Origin: Gnetum montanum
Lineage: Eukaryota > Streptophyta > Gnetopsida > Gnetales > Gnetaceae
Direction: 5' to 3'
DNA length: 45,127 bases
NCBI GenBank assembly: GCA_015680685.1
Contig: MNCI01004605.1
Location: 10,175 to 55,301, forward strand
The notes beneath the pieces are model-generated. The model was not told the origin of the DNA. It saw nothing but the letters and a program-made list of their open reading frames with translations, and ran no database searches. The position numbers and the translations under genes are program-made. Positions 10,501 to 22,331 of this stretch are shown here, one piece after another (the first letter of the stretch is position 1; each line of letters begins with the position of its first letter).

Positions 10501-11837
10501 TCTTGAAATTTCACTTTATATTGTATGGTTATTTTTGTTTTTGAAACTTGTGGAAAACAAGAATTCCACTACTATCCCTGACTAGGATAACCTTATCATT
10601 GATAAGGTAAAGTTGTGTATATGCCATGGACTTTACCAGCTTATCGTTGGGTTGGCTGACTATTTTCCTTATATATTAAGGGTATTTTGCTTTGACGATG
10701 CTAGAGCAAGGGTAGCTAATGATTTTGCTTTGAAGATACGTTGTCCCATAGGATTCTGTGGAGGGAGAGTTCCTCCAGAGAGACACGGGTTTTAATAAAG
10801 CCACAAAGTTTCAATTAGATTTTCTGTTCATGATTACAAAAGCTGTGTTGGATGTAAATTAGTTTAGTTATATATTTAATATATATTTATAATATGCTGG
10901 AGAGACTTGCCAAAAATGCAGTGAATTTTTGTTTAGTTTATTTACTGGATTAATAATTATCCAATTTATTATTTTAGCAGATTGGATGTATTTCATAATA
11001 ATTTTGGTCATCATTGTAATTGCATGATGAGAAGGATAATTAATTCTAAGTTTGGTAAATGAATCACTGCTTTCCATGTATGATTCTATTGCTTTTGTGA
11101 ATTTGAATTCTTGTGCATTGCAATACAAAGATGAACATAGAAAAGAGGGAGCAAACATAGAAGACATGAAGTAAATATGTTGGTGTTATGGATGAAATAT
11201 TATTTAATATTACGCTTTCCTAGAGTTTTATGTACAAAATATTATTTAGCTGATAAGGCTTCCTTTGAGCATTATGGATGGAATATTATGGGTTATTAGT
11301 TGGTCTCTTGGCCAACATTATGGGCTATTAAAAGTTGTAAAATACTAAAAGGTAGACAGCGGGGGGATATATTTCTTTTGAAATTTCTACAGTATTTGAA
11401 GATTTATAAATTGAGCAATCCTCTTTAACATCCTTAATTCTCAAATCTTAGAAAATTATTTTCAATGTTATTGCTTTGCCAAGAGTATGCTGTCCATTGA
11501 ATTCCTATTTGTGTAATGTTATTTTTAAATTTTCCAAAATCAATTCTTGCATATACTTAAAAGATTAAGGGAGGCTTTTTTTATGATAATCTTATACATA
11601 GGGTGTGAGCCCTTCATATAGCTAAAATGTGCTATGCAAATCCAAGATGGTAGATGATTAAGTTATTAAAGGTACATGCACATTTAACATAATTATGCTA
11701 GTAATAAATTAGCAAGTAAATCATATATTACCATGACACAACACATTTGTGAAGTAGCATTGTTTTTATAATGTCCATAGTTCATGATAAAGCCTTGGGC
11801 AACTATGAGTTTTCTATTTGACTCTGTCTTAGTTTAT

Positions 11838-12264
11838 AAAAATGTATCCTTCCAAGATAATGGTACTATTCAAAAGGATGATAAGGTTTTGAATTGAGGT
11901 GGCCTCTCCTACGGGATCTCTATTAACTATAATCTTTCCCCAACATATGACCAATTTAGTATTTATACAATTAAAAAAACAAAGCATGCGTATCAAAGAT
12001 CAAAGGTAATGCAGGTGTAAAACATGTAATTATGTTTCATATGATATGTTAGGAATACCATGTTACAATTATATATTGGTAGCAAACCCTAGGTTGTCAT
12101 GAGGCAATATATATTGATATGATAGCAAATAATGTTCATTTCCATGAGGCCTCTATAATTAATAATTGAAAAATAGGTGGTGATTTCTAAAAAAATATAT
12201 CTTTTAAGATAAAGGTGTTATTAAAAATGATCAATAAGGTTTTGAATTGAGTTAATCTCTATTT
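11838..12264 (+). repeat. Pair of diverged direct repeats of about 75 bp
   Basis: The stretches at about 11838-11912 and 12191-12264 share AAGATAA, TATTCAAAA/TATTAAAAA and the exact word AATAAGGTTTTGAATTGAG or its one-base variant. The origin is unknown. Confidence 0.5.
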
Positions 12265-12776
12265 CTTATGGTAGTAACCAACTAGATCTTAGTGAAAAAC
12301 CTAAAATTCCTAAAATTACAATGATTGTAATGTTTTTGCAACATATAATTAATATATGCAACAGTCAACACTTGTACTTGCAACCTATTACTACTTGGGC
12401 TAACAAGATAAATTGCTAATCAAGATGCTATTGGTTAAAGATAATGAAGTATATTCAATCAAAGTCAACTACTATTGTACATATAGGCTCATCCTTTACA
12501 TGGATGCTCATCTTTGAAGCTTCTTTAACCTAGAAGCTCATTTTGGAACCTTCCCAAATCTAGACACCTATTTGTCATGTAAGATTTTTTCCTAGATTAA
12601 TTAAATTGCATTTTTATATGGTTTTTATCAATTTCAATATGCTTGATATAACTCCTTTTTCTAGCTTTTTTTCACCTTGCATCTAAATTTGTTTTCACAA
12701 GCATTAGAATCAAAAATTTGAAAATTTTGCTCTAATGTCAAACATTCATAGGTTTAAGGTTGAGTAAGAAACCTTC

Positions 12777-12860
12777 TTGATTAAATTTCAATTAATATTT
12801 TATAATGACAATCAATGGTTGATTAAATTTCAATTAATATTTTATAATGACAATCAATGT
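12777..12860 (+). repeat. Tandem duplication, 2 x 42 bp
   Basis: The unit beginning TTGATTAAATTTCAATTAAT is present at 12777-12818 and again at 12819-12860 with only the final base different. The near-identity indicates a recent slippage-type duplication. Confidence 0.95.
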
Positions 12861-13406
12861 TTGATTATTCAAATCTTTATGAGCAAGGATTATGATAATT
12901 TACCCACTAAAATAATCATCTCATGAATACCAATACATTCCCAACCTTGAAAATACTATTTAATTTTGAGCGATAAAGTCCTAAGAAATTATATCCCAAG
13001 CATATATAGCAAACACTAAATAAATTTTTTATAATAATATATTCATCTCCATATCTTAAATGGATAAGTTGCATTAGTTTTTTTATACACATTGTCTTGG
13101 AAGTGGAGATGAGCATTGCTATCCAACTTTACTTGTACATATGCATACTTAGGGATAATATCTTGATCCATTAGAGCTAAGGAGGTTGAATTCCATGACA
13201 CTAAAAGCCTTATTTACATAGCATAGAACTCAAAGACAACCTATTTCATGATTGGATTCTTCAAGTTAGATGGCCTTCAATGTGGAAATGCAATGCATAT
13301 TACATGGGTAAAGTTGTTGAAGCCCATCTTTTTAATCTCTAGCCACTATTTGAAGCTTTGATGGATTAAAGCATCTTGTTTGGGAAAAAAATAAGAATAA
13401 GAGAAA

Positions 13407-13556
13407 TATTAGCCTACTTGTAAGACTCTTGACTTGGAAACTCTAAGTTATGATTTTGATTTGAGTAGGTAACACTGAGTTATAAAGTTCTATTTAAGTT
13501 TTTTATTAGTTATATGTATATATAGTCATCCAATTCTAGTTTCAACAACCCCTTCT
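13407..13556 (+). repeat. SINE copy S2
   Basis: TTAGCCTACTTGTAAGACTC forms the A box region. A decayed B box follows near 13460, then GTAACACTGAGTTATAAAGTTC, shared in its parts with the other copies. The 3' end near TTTCAACAACCCC matches the family end. Confidence 0.6.
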
Positions 13557-13667
13557 TTCCCTTGTTTGACAAAAACATAGTGGAATATTAAGATTTTATA
13601 TAATCACATTCCTAGGTGCTACTTGTAAAACAAAACTTGAATTAAGTAATTCACATAATTATTTGTT

Positions 13668-13790
13668 GTTAGCGAGACATTTCTTAGTTGGTTACAGTAT
13701 ATAGTTTGTGGTCTGTAAGTCATAAATTCAATTCTCATGGTATGTTAATTAAGTTTTAAGAAATTTTTATATTAACTATATGTTTAGGAG
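13668..13790 (+). repeat. SINE-like copy S3 (diverged)
   Basis: TTAGTTGGTTACAGTAT and TAAATTCAATTCTCATGG occupy A box and B box positions. The sequence between and after them is too diverged for a firm assignment. Confidence 0.35.
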
Positions 13791-13809
13791 ATACATATAA
13801 TAACAATTA

Positions 13810-13955
13810 GGTGTTAGCCTAGTAGTAAAATACTTGATTTGGAAGCTTTAGGTCATGGGTTTGATTTTGGTAGGCAATGCTAAGTTATATAAAGTTCTAA
13901 TTAAACTATATATCTTCGGGTATACCCATATTTTACTTTTTGGGTTCCAACACCC
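13810..13955 (+). repeat. SINE copy S4
   Basis: GTTAGCCTAGTAGTAAAATAC (A box region), TCATGGGTTTGAT (B box), GGCAATGCTAAGTTAT and the 3' end GGGTTCCAACACCC are all family landmarks in the right order. Confidence 0.7.
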
Positions 13956-14063
13956 AAAGATTATGGTCATCATTTCCAATCACTTAGTAAGCTAGAAGTT
14001 AACAAATAGTTGGTGGGGATGACAAAAGCAAAAATAGGTAGCAATAAGTTATAAATTTCTATA

Positions 14064-14178
14064 AATATTATCATGGGTTTGATTCTGGTGGGCAATGCTC
14101 ACTTATGAAGTTCTAATTGCATTATATATCTTAGGGTGTGCTTATATTTCAATTATTTGGGGATTTCAACACCTCCTA
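14064..14178 (+). repeat. SINE copy S5, 5'-truncated
   Basis: Starts within the element at TCATGGGTTTGATTCTGG (B box), continues with GGCAATGCTCACTTATGAAG and ends near TTTCAACACCTCC. The A box half is missing. Confidence 0.6.
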
Positions 14179-14283
14179 AAGAAAAAACCTATTAGTTTTG
14201 GGCATGCCATTTTAGGTTTTCATTCTTACTACCAATATTCAAAAATATCTCCTCTAAAGTATTTCAAATATTTATTTATTAGA

Positions 14284-14428
14284 GGGGATGTTGGAACCCA
14301 AAATAATTGAAATAGAGGTACACCCAAAAATTTATAGAAGTTCATAACTTCGTGCTACCTAGTAGAATCAAACCTATGACTTGGGCATTACTGGGCCAAG
14401 ACCCATACCACTAGGCTAATACGTCATT
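14284..14428 (-). mobile_element. SINE copy S6, full length with 17-bp target site duplication
   Basis: A 145-bp element on the minus strand with A box (TAGCCTAGTGGTATGGGTC), B box (CATAGGTTTGATTC) and the family 3' end GGGTTCCAACA. It is flanked by the perfect direct repeat AATATTTATTTATTAGA at 14267-14283 and 14429-14445. Target duplications of this size are typical of LINE-mobilised SINEs. The perfect repeat makes it the youngest and best-defined copy in the window. Confidence 0.85.
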
Positions 14429-14445
14429 AATATTTATTTATTAGA

Positions 14446-15047
14446 CTATGATCCTATATAAGGAATTATCTTTGCTGTGCCTTAATTTTCATGCATGCCC
14501 ATTGTGCTAATGTATGCATCTTCAAGAACTATCATTGGCCATGCTTCTGTATCTTTGGATCCCATTCTTGCTTGCTATCATGCTCATGTTTGTTGGTACG
14601 TAGAGGTTGATCTAAGAACACCTGTTTAACTAAAAGAAAAAATGATTTTAGTCTCATCCAAATAGGTAGAATGATGATATGTACTTCTAATAACATGTGT
14701 GTTGATGATTTCAGTCTCTTTATTTAAAATTTTAAACATTGTATGGAATATACTTAGAATTTTTCATAAAGTCTTCACAATAGATTATGATGTATACATA
14801 AAAGTCTTCTTAATGGGCTATGCTGCATGGATGTGTGTGAGTTACAACATAATGAATATACTTTCCCTTATATAGCATACTCATAAGAATAGTTGATTAG
14901 TTAATGACATAATAGAGTTACTTTTGGATATACCAAGTGATAATAGATTCCTTCCTATATTTGTCTTTTACAAAAAATTAAAACTTTCATACCACTTGTG
15001 ATTTAATCAACAATGCATTAATCCCATTTGTAATTGTAGTAGCATTT
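14446..15047. other. AT-rich stretch without a recognised gene
   Basis: No coding region, repeat array or RNA gene that I can support. Confidence 0.5.
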
Positions 15048-15189
15048 TAGAATAAGATATGTAGAAAAAGAAGTTAGGATCACCTACTTATTTCTTATAG
15101 TAGAATTCTATGCCTTAGAACATGTGCTACATTTCATGATTGTGAAATTGAAATTGAAATTTTTTACTTTTGTTCACTAAGATTCCTTG
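15048..15189 (+). repeat. Repeat X, copy 1 (target of LTR insertion)
   Basis: This segment recurs at 38938-39079. Shared words include TTAGAATAAGATA, TATGCCTTAGAAC and TGTGCTACATTTCATGA. Copy 1 is interrupted at 15189 by a minus-strand LTR, whereas copy 2 reads through the equivalent point near 39079. Confidence 0.75.
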
Positions 15190-16057
15190 TGATGAGCAAT
15201 GGGTATTCCCTACACTCAACCATATGAATCACAAGTGTGCATGTACAATCTGGTTGAATTCTATGAACTCCTTCTACCAAAGTGGCCTATGTCATAGATA
15301 GTAAAACATGTGGTTATTGGTCATTATCTTTCCAATCATTACTTATGTTAACTTTGTCTGTATAGCTAAGTGTGACTGAGGTGTAAGTTATTTATATTTA
15401 TAGTTTTTATTATTTTTTATTTTTAAAAATATTAAAGAAATAAATGGTTAAAATGTTTAACTTTACTAACTAATAACTAAACTATCCTAAATGTGGAGCA
15501 TTCGTTCCCACTTTTTGTATACATCTTGAATGTATACCAACATTGCACTAAGTATTTACTATTGGGAATAATAAGTATTCATTGCTAGGATTATCAAGCA
15601 TTAGTGTATTATGATTGAAGTGGTTGTGCTCATATTACTTATAAATTAGGATTTTAAATGCTTAAGTATAAGAAAGAAAATTACATATAAAGCAGAATGC
15701 TTGAAAGTAAACTTAAATTAATCTAAGTGGTGCAATGAAGAGAAGAAATCTTGATTTTATTTTTGTTTGTGCAACTATGTCCAAGTACATATTGCATTCA
15801 AATAAAATTCCATACAATCAATTCAATCCATGCTATAGGCACTCAAAGGAAAATTTTACTAAGTTCTACAGAAGAAAATTGCAAGAGCTTGGCTAAGGAA
15901 TTGACCAATGATGTCATAAATGCAGTTGGTATACATACTTATCTAGGCTTTCGGAGGATCAGCATTGATGCAGATGTGTTAATGCATCATGAGATGTATC
16001 AATAAGGCTATGTCGATGGACATGCATTGATGTAGCTGACTTATTGACACTTCATCA
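15190..16057 (-). mobile_element. LTR of element M1 (3' LTR, minus strand, 868 bp)
   Basis: Starts (minus sense) TGATGAAGTGTCAATAAGTC and ends at CATCA, matching in reverse the plus-strand LTR 35715-36588 over its length. M1 internal sequence with a purine tract (CATGGGGGCA, minus sense) lies to its right, so this is the 3' LTR of a minus-strand element. A TATA-like box lies near 15935-15945. Confidence 0.85.
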
Positions 16058-16880
16058 TGCCCCCATGACTAACTAAAAACTCATCCTCGAGTAAACAAAA
16101 TGGAATTGAGTTTCTTACAAAATTTGGGAAAGTATAGAAGTAACTAACTAACTCTATGAAACAAAAGAACTTTTAATTACAAAGAAATTAGTATAATATA
16201 CAAAGAAATTGGACACTTTTAGCAAAAATTAGCAAGTGTCTGTTGGATGGATGGTGATGGCATGAAGTCTTCACATCATGGTTGGAGGTGAAGGCTCTTA
16301 TGATGCAAAGGATCCTTTGTCATGACCCTATTCTACTGGAGGCCCGCACTACCCTATTGTTGCTTCTATTGCTACCAAAAGTTGAAAGGCATCCAAAAGT
16401 ACCATCATCTTTTTCTTCTTGCCCCATGGATCATGAATGGTCTAGGTTGCTTCACCTAGATGAGTTGGTGTTAGAATATTCCAAAGGCATGATAGTGTAA
16501 GAAACATCTCCTTCGTGTTGACAAACCAAGTTGTGAATTTTTCTTACATGCTTTATAGTTACCAACATTTTTGGTGTTGTCTTTGGTGTTGCAGGTGATG
16601 GCAGTCATGGTTTTCCTTTTTCTTGAAGCTTGGTAGACACTTTTTCTTTCATCATTTCCTGCCATGATATGTTAGGAGCTCTACGAATCACATTATTGGA
16701 GTAGCAGGATATCCCAATTCTTTTACAAAGTTTTCTAATGAGACATGGAAAGGGGAGTGTCTTCTGATCCTTCTCATTAGCATTGTTGTGGAGGACTTCA
16801 TTTTAGTATGTGTGCTAAGTGTTTTTAGGTAGTAAGATCATACAAGGTCATTGTAGGAGTATAATGCCTAATCCTTAAAT
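16058..16880 (-). pseudogene. Remnant of ORF3 and 3' end of element M1
   Basis: The minus-strand sequence matches two separate parts of the E1 third ORF. Positions 16530-16800 correspond to E1 33500-33770, and 16058-16520 to E1 35230-35714. About 1.45 kb of E1-type sequence is therefore missing between them. The clearest protein stretch reads LPFPCLIRKLCKRIGISCYS, against FPFACLIKKFCKRRGIACYS in E1. This resembles the LPFPxLI...LC pattern of the plant Transposase_32 ('putative plant transposon protein') domain found in Athila-like elements. The family name is recall, not a search result. The right limit against E1 gag is uncertain (16800-16940). Confidence 0.6.
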
Positions 16881-16939
16881 AATAATAATGATGTTTTATT
16901 TTATTTGAGGCACATTACATAAGAACAAACTAAGATGTA

Positions 16940-18483
16940 TTATTCTTGTAGGGTTGATTCACCACATACTAATGATCCTAATAAGTAACATGATAGACCT
17001 AGAAGGAATGCTAATGAGATACCTCAATAACTAAAGGTGTCTATGCACATCAAGATTCCTATTATCTAGACTTCACTTTCATCCTCCATCAGGATAAACA
17101 ACTACATTGGAAAGACTTAGAGGGTAACGTTATGTTGCCTCCCAATTGTTCTATTTCTTCAATGTTCATGATAGCTCACATGAAGCTAGGGCTTGAATTA
17201 GATGCCCTAGATTACCAAATGAAGGAGTGCCTATCTAGGGAGTATCAACCAACAAAGGCCCAACTTTGAAAGATAAACTCATGGAGGTACGCTATGAAGC
17301 CTCAAAAGGCAAAAAGGTCCAATCTCATTGACTTTATAATTAGAGAAGGAGTTCATAGAACTTCCATTCAAGTGATCCCAACACCAAGGTCCTCCTCCAT
17401 TTGGTGAGCAAGACATGACTTATGAATGGTTACATTTAACCTTGGCAAGCAACCAAGGTAAGGAAAGAACTGGTTCTAGAACTAGGGAAACCTCACAACC
17501 AAAGTTCCCTAGCCATTCATCAAAAGAACAACTAAGGGACGAAAGAAGGAGAGTAAGCTAGTATAATACTCTTAGTCATCCAACCTCATCATCCTCCTAA
17601 TTGTTAGACTCTAAAAAATGGAAAAGTGACCAAGACTAAAGGAGAAATAATCAAGACCAAGATGGAGATGATAGAAGGTCCCATTATAGAGATGGAAGGA
17701 GAAAGCATAGACAATATCAAGAAGAGGAGGGACATCATCAGGAAAGAATGCATAGTAGGCCACATACTAGAAGGCATGACTATGATAACAACCACCATGA
17801 ATATGATGACTATGATGAGTGACTTTTTGCTACAAGAAGCATGATAAATATCTCAAAGGTAGTTCATATTCCCACTAGGCATGAAAGGGATAGTTGAATC
17901 GAATAGCTTAATATGAATAAGATTCTTAAGTTTGAAGGGAGGTATAATGTTGATTCATAACATCATTTGTAAGCCTTCCATGATACCTATGCCTTGTAGA
18001 ACATGGAGAATGAGTGGTGAAAACTCAAAGTATTTCCTAGGACACTCATCAAATAAGCTTAGAGTTGGCATGAGTCTTTGAAACTAGAATATATCCTTAG
18101 ATGGAATACAATATTGGAGCTATTCAATGATAAATATCAAACATACTCTAGGGTGTCTAACTTAAGAAAGAAAATTTAAGGTTGGAAATAAGGTAATGAA
18201 AAATCCCTTTATGAAGCCTAGTAAAGGTATTACTCTCTTTTACACTAATGCTGAGGCCATGGTTTCTCTCAAAGAAAATAACTTCACCACATAATATATG
18301 GGCTTAGAAATAAAACCAGAGAAATTCTTGGGGTTTATGCCCAAGGAAGGTTATCATAAATGAGAGCTAATTGGATTCAAAGGCTTATTGATTGAGTGGC
18401 TAAGGAAGAAGTAGAACCAAAAAAATGAGAAAGTGTAGAGGAGTAAAACAAAGATCCCTCTACTCGTAAAAGGAAGGTACATC
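16940..18483 (+). pseudogene. gag: E1 gag, N-terminal part (interrupted by E2)
   Basis: Broken coding sequence for the capsid precursor of element E1. It has a basic region near 17460-17560 (KFPSHSSKEQLRDERRR), a long charged run rich in D, H, R and Y (17610-17825), then the conserved gag core. Landmarks of the core are LELFNDKYQTYSRVSNLRKK near 18110-18175, then YYSLLH and GLRNKTREILGVYAQGRLS near 18300-18350. Many in-frame stops are present. No LTR or primer site precedes it, so the 5' end of E1 is lost or replaced by M1. The frame stops at the insertion point of E2 (18483) and resumes at 26057. Confidence 0.75.
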
Positions 18484-19525
18484 TGATAGATCATTAGTTG
18501 GCTGAGATATTGTAGATGCTACATCAAATTTGCATTATAGCATCCCTGTTAGTGCATCTCAATTCGTTGCTATGTCATAGAAGCTACGTCACATCTATGA
18601 TGTCATAGATGCGATGTTGCATTTGTTTGATAAAGTCAATTTTTCTGGTCTAATGATATCATGACTACAATATTGTATCTACAATGTTGTAGATTTGACA
18701 TTGTAGCACAAGCTACATCATCATATATTTGATATTATAGGATGTATGTAGCTTATAAATACAACACTTAGATGCATGGATCTTTATAAGTTTCATTCCA
18801 TCCTTAGGTAGATTCTTGCAATTTCGTTTTGTAGTTTTAGTGATAGAGAGTGAATGCTTGCAGTGTGGTGTTGAGTAGTTATACAGAATCTTTATTCAAG
18901 TGAAGTGTATTTGGGCACAGTTCATGATCAAAAATAAAGAACGAGATTACTTTTCATCATTGTAGCATCCACTTAGTTTTACTATTTTACTTAGCATAGT
19001 TTTTACTGTTTTCTTAGTTTAATCATTTACATTTCCAAGTACTTTACTTTCTTATTCATTAGCAAAGTGAAATGAGTATGATTTGTTTCAAGCATTTAAG
19101 TGTAATTTTTTGGTAATCCCAATAGTGTTATCATTTGGTTTGCCTAGTATCATAACACTTGGTAACCTAGTAATGGTTACATTAGCCTAAGACATGTATG
19201 GTAAGCTAGGATCAGATGCTCATTGCTCTAGGCTAGAGTAGATTTACCTTACCATCATTACTTAGAATTAGGAATAAATTTCATTCCAAATTGTGCTTAT
19301 TACTAGGAGTAATCAAGTCCTAACAACATCAATTATCATATGCCTCACTTTGGACTAAACCATACGTGACAAAGCTACCACTAGTCTAAGTGGGAAGACA
19401 CTGTCATGTAATTAATGCTTAACAATCTAGATGCCACAACTAGTCCCATCCATGGAATTCAATCGAATCATGCATGAACATTTGTGATTCGTATGGTTGG
19501 GCATAGGGGTACTTGCTACTCATCA
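18484..19525 (+). repeat. E2 5' LTR (1042 bp)
   Basis: Begins TGATAGATCATTAG and ends CTCATCA. The U3 (18484-18750) is packed with variants of GACATTGTAGC and its inverse. The TATA box is TATAAAT at 18754-18760, followed by ACAACACTTAG, and AATAAA lies at 18933-18938. It pairs with 25029-26056. Confidence 0.92.
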
Positions 19526-19526
19526 T

Positions 19527-19545
19527 TGGTGTCGTTGCTTGGGAT
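19527..19545 (+). promoter_or_regulatory. E2 primer-binding site (tRNA-Asp type, decayed)
   Basis: TGGTGTCGTTGCTTGGGAT lies one base after the LTR end. It matches TGGCGCCGTTGCCGGGGAT, the complement of the plant tRNA-Asp 3' end, with four differences, three of them C to T. The intact-looking version is at 40292-40310. Confidence 0.85.
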
Positions 19546-19657
19546 GGTGCTAGTTATTTAGATCAATTATATTATACATGATTGTTGTAAATGTATTAAT
19601 GATCTATCTTTTAGAAAACATTAATATTTTAAGTCATACACATTATCAAACAAAACC

Positions 19658-22331
19658 ATGTCTTCTTCACATAGGGCCAATAATGCATCATATGATGAAA
19701 ATGCTAGTAGGAGAAATGATAAGATCCATACTAAGGAAAACTAGAGTAAACAACCACAAGAAGGGATTTCCTATGCTCATTTAGATCCTTACTACACTTA
19801 AAAGACTATGTTCAACTAATGCGGACAATCCTAGAGGAGATGGAGCAAGTCCTAGAATAAGGAGGACCTTAAGGCCTAGGACCTCCTCTAATCCTAGAAG
19901 AGATAAATTAAGGGACCATAGGGGGAGATATAGTAGCCATGGTGAGTCTCCCAATTCCTCATCTTCCTCTTCCTCTTCCATGTCTCTAACGAAGATGAAT
20001 GTAAGCATAGAAATAGGGATAAACTAAGGGGTCAAGACAAAGATAGAAATAGAAATAGACGAGATCATCAAAGTGAGCATAGACAAGATCATCATAATCA
20101 AACAAATAGAAATAGAAATTGTCACCATGATAGTTATGATGATGATGAACCCTTATTGGCTACTAGGAGCATGATGTAGATAATAAAGGTAGTTAGAATA
20201 CCCCATAGTTATCAAAGGGAAAGTCGCATCAAAAGGCTTCGTATGAATAACATCCCTAAATTTGTGAGAGGTTATAACTCTAATCCACAACATCACTTAC
20301 AAGCCTCCATGATGCTTACACCTTGCAGAACATTGAGAGTGAGTGGCAAAAGCTTAGGCTCATTCCTAAGATAGTAGTTGATGAAGCTGAAAGTAGGTAT
20401 AGATTGTTGAAACTAGATTTAATCCATCGATGGTCCACAATGCTAGAACTCTTCAATGAGAAATACCAAACCTATGTGAGAGTGTCCAACTTGAGAAAGC
20501 AAACCCAAGGATGAAGGTAAGAAAAACATGAATCCCTGGATTTGGCCTTGGATAGATACTATTTGCTCCTACATAGATGTCCAGACCATACTTTTTTTCA
20601 AAAAAAGCAACTTTTCCACATCATAGATGGGCTTTGTAACCAAACAAGAGAGATCCTTAGGATTTATGCCCAAGATCGATTATTTGAATTGAAAGCCCAT
20701 CAGATACAAAGGCTAGTTGAGGAGGTAGCAAAAGAATAAGAAGAGCTATGTAAATGAAAGAATGTAGAGGAATATAACTAGGATCCAACTCTTCAAAAGA
20801 AGGGGGTCCATATCTATGATGAGGAAAAAGAGGCAACTCTTGATGAGGTTATTTCACAACAAATCTTGCAAACATAAAAGTCTATCACTGAGCTTGAAGC
20901 AAAGATAGATAAGATGTGGAAGTGAATAAATGAAAAAGTTACAACCTACATGAAAATGACAAAGAAGAGGGTAACACAAAAATGATTAAGTGATCAGAAC
21001 AAGAAGAGGAAAAAGATGAAAGAAACAACTATAGTAGAAGAGGCTATAGACTCAACCACAGAAGAGGATGATGAATGTGACATCTACCAATATGACCATC
21101 TAAAGGGTTATTTCCTAGTTATGTTACATCTACAAGAGTTTGGGGCTTTTTCCTTGAATCCCAATTTTGTACAAAAGTAAATGCCTAGGAATTTATCTTA
21201 TTCACAAGGTAATTACAGAAAATCCTACAACCAACTGTGCTATTCTAGTGGGACTTCTTATCAACCTCAATACTAATATCAACCATAGTGGAAAAGCCCA
21301 TAGTTGTGGGGGATACCATCATTAAACCAACAATACCCTCATTGCTATCTAGACCCATATGATTACTATGTTCAACAACTTGTTTCCATGAATGGTTCTA
21401 CTTCCTTTACCTTGAATCACTACTATCACTCTCATGAATACATCAACCCGTAGCATCTCCTATGGGATCATCATCTCAAACCTCTTATCCTCTATGACAT
21501 TCTCAATATTCTCATACTTCCCTCCATCATATGCCACCACCAACAACACAGGAAGGATTGGCACCATAACATCAATGGAAGAATGCCACTTGTGCTATGA
21601 ACATACACGTAAATGATAATGCTAGTAGATCTTAACCATAGTCTTGAAAAAATCCTTTCTTTAGAAAATTTTTCATGCATGAGCACAAAACTCGTAGACC
21701 TATTGGCTCATCAAAACCAACACAAGGCTAGCTAGGTTCAACTTCCTTCCTTATCAAAATAATGTCTTCCAATCTTACACAAGTGTTAACATCCATTACC
21801 ACTCTAGTGCAAAACATAACATATGAACCTTTCATTATGGAGAGATAAGCAACTCCATGCATTACTATAGAATAAAGAAGGATGCAGTTGTGGATTGATG
21901 TTCAAGAATGTCAACACAGTCATTACACTAGTCCATAACAAATGTGAAAAAAAGTGTGTACACAAGAGAGAGTAGGGGCCACTAAATCAAAAGACATCTA
22001 GTGACCAATAACTGAGAACTTTCAATTATTCAAAATATGGATGGAACAATCTGAACCACTTATTAATTCCCATTCTAAGAAAATGACCCCAACTTAGAAC
22101 TTACAAATGGAAATACTAAACCACAATCATACACCAACAAAAAGAGGAACTAAGGACTTAGATGATAAAAATTCAATTACCATCATAGTTTTATGGGATG
22201 ATAACAAAAAAAAAACTAAACTACTAAGGATGGTAAGTACAAATCCTCAAGTTTATGATCTAGGGAAACTAGGGTGCATTTTCCGAGCACTTGCCCATGA
22301 GTTCAGTTGTGGGGGAGATGGCTTATCTTGA
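19658..22331 (+). pseudogene. gag: E2 gag (broken)
   Basis: The ATG at 19658 gives MSSSHRANNASYDENASRRN, parallel to the start MSSSQDHANTTTSEA of M3. A basic S/R-rich region follows (RRTLRPRTSSNPRRDKLRDH near 19860-19915), then the capsid core with LELFNEKYQTYVRVSNLRKQ (20448-20507), FFQKKQLFHIIDGLCNQTRE and IYAQDRLFELKAHQIQRLVE. A knuckle-like CDICQYDHLKGYF lies near 21078-21115. It has the Athila-type spacing C-x2-C-x3-H-x4, with the last Cys replaced. Several frameshifts and stops are present. The C-terminal limit is uncertain; the sequence leads into the 3' non-coding region without protease or pol. Confidence 0.8.

Larger units (their letters stand above)
10501..13400. other. AT-rich intergenic stretch
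   Basis: No recognised gene. An open frame at 10613-10795 is unusually non-AT-rich but matches nothing I know. A perfect hairpin with 8-base arms and a 3-base loop lies at 10590-10608 (ACCTTATC/GATAAGGT). Two internal repeats are listed separately. Confidence 0.5.

Noticed and set aside
10613-10795. Possible small gene downstream of mL43
   Set aside because: Sixty codons with no recognisable motif or splice context. Kept only as a note in the intergenic entry.
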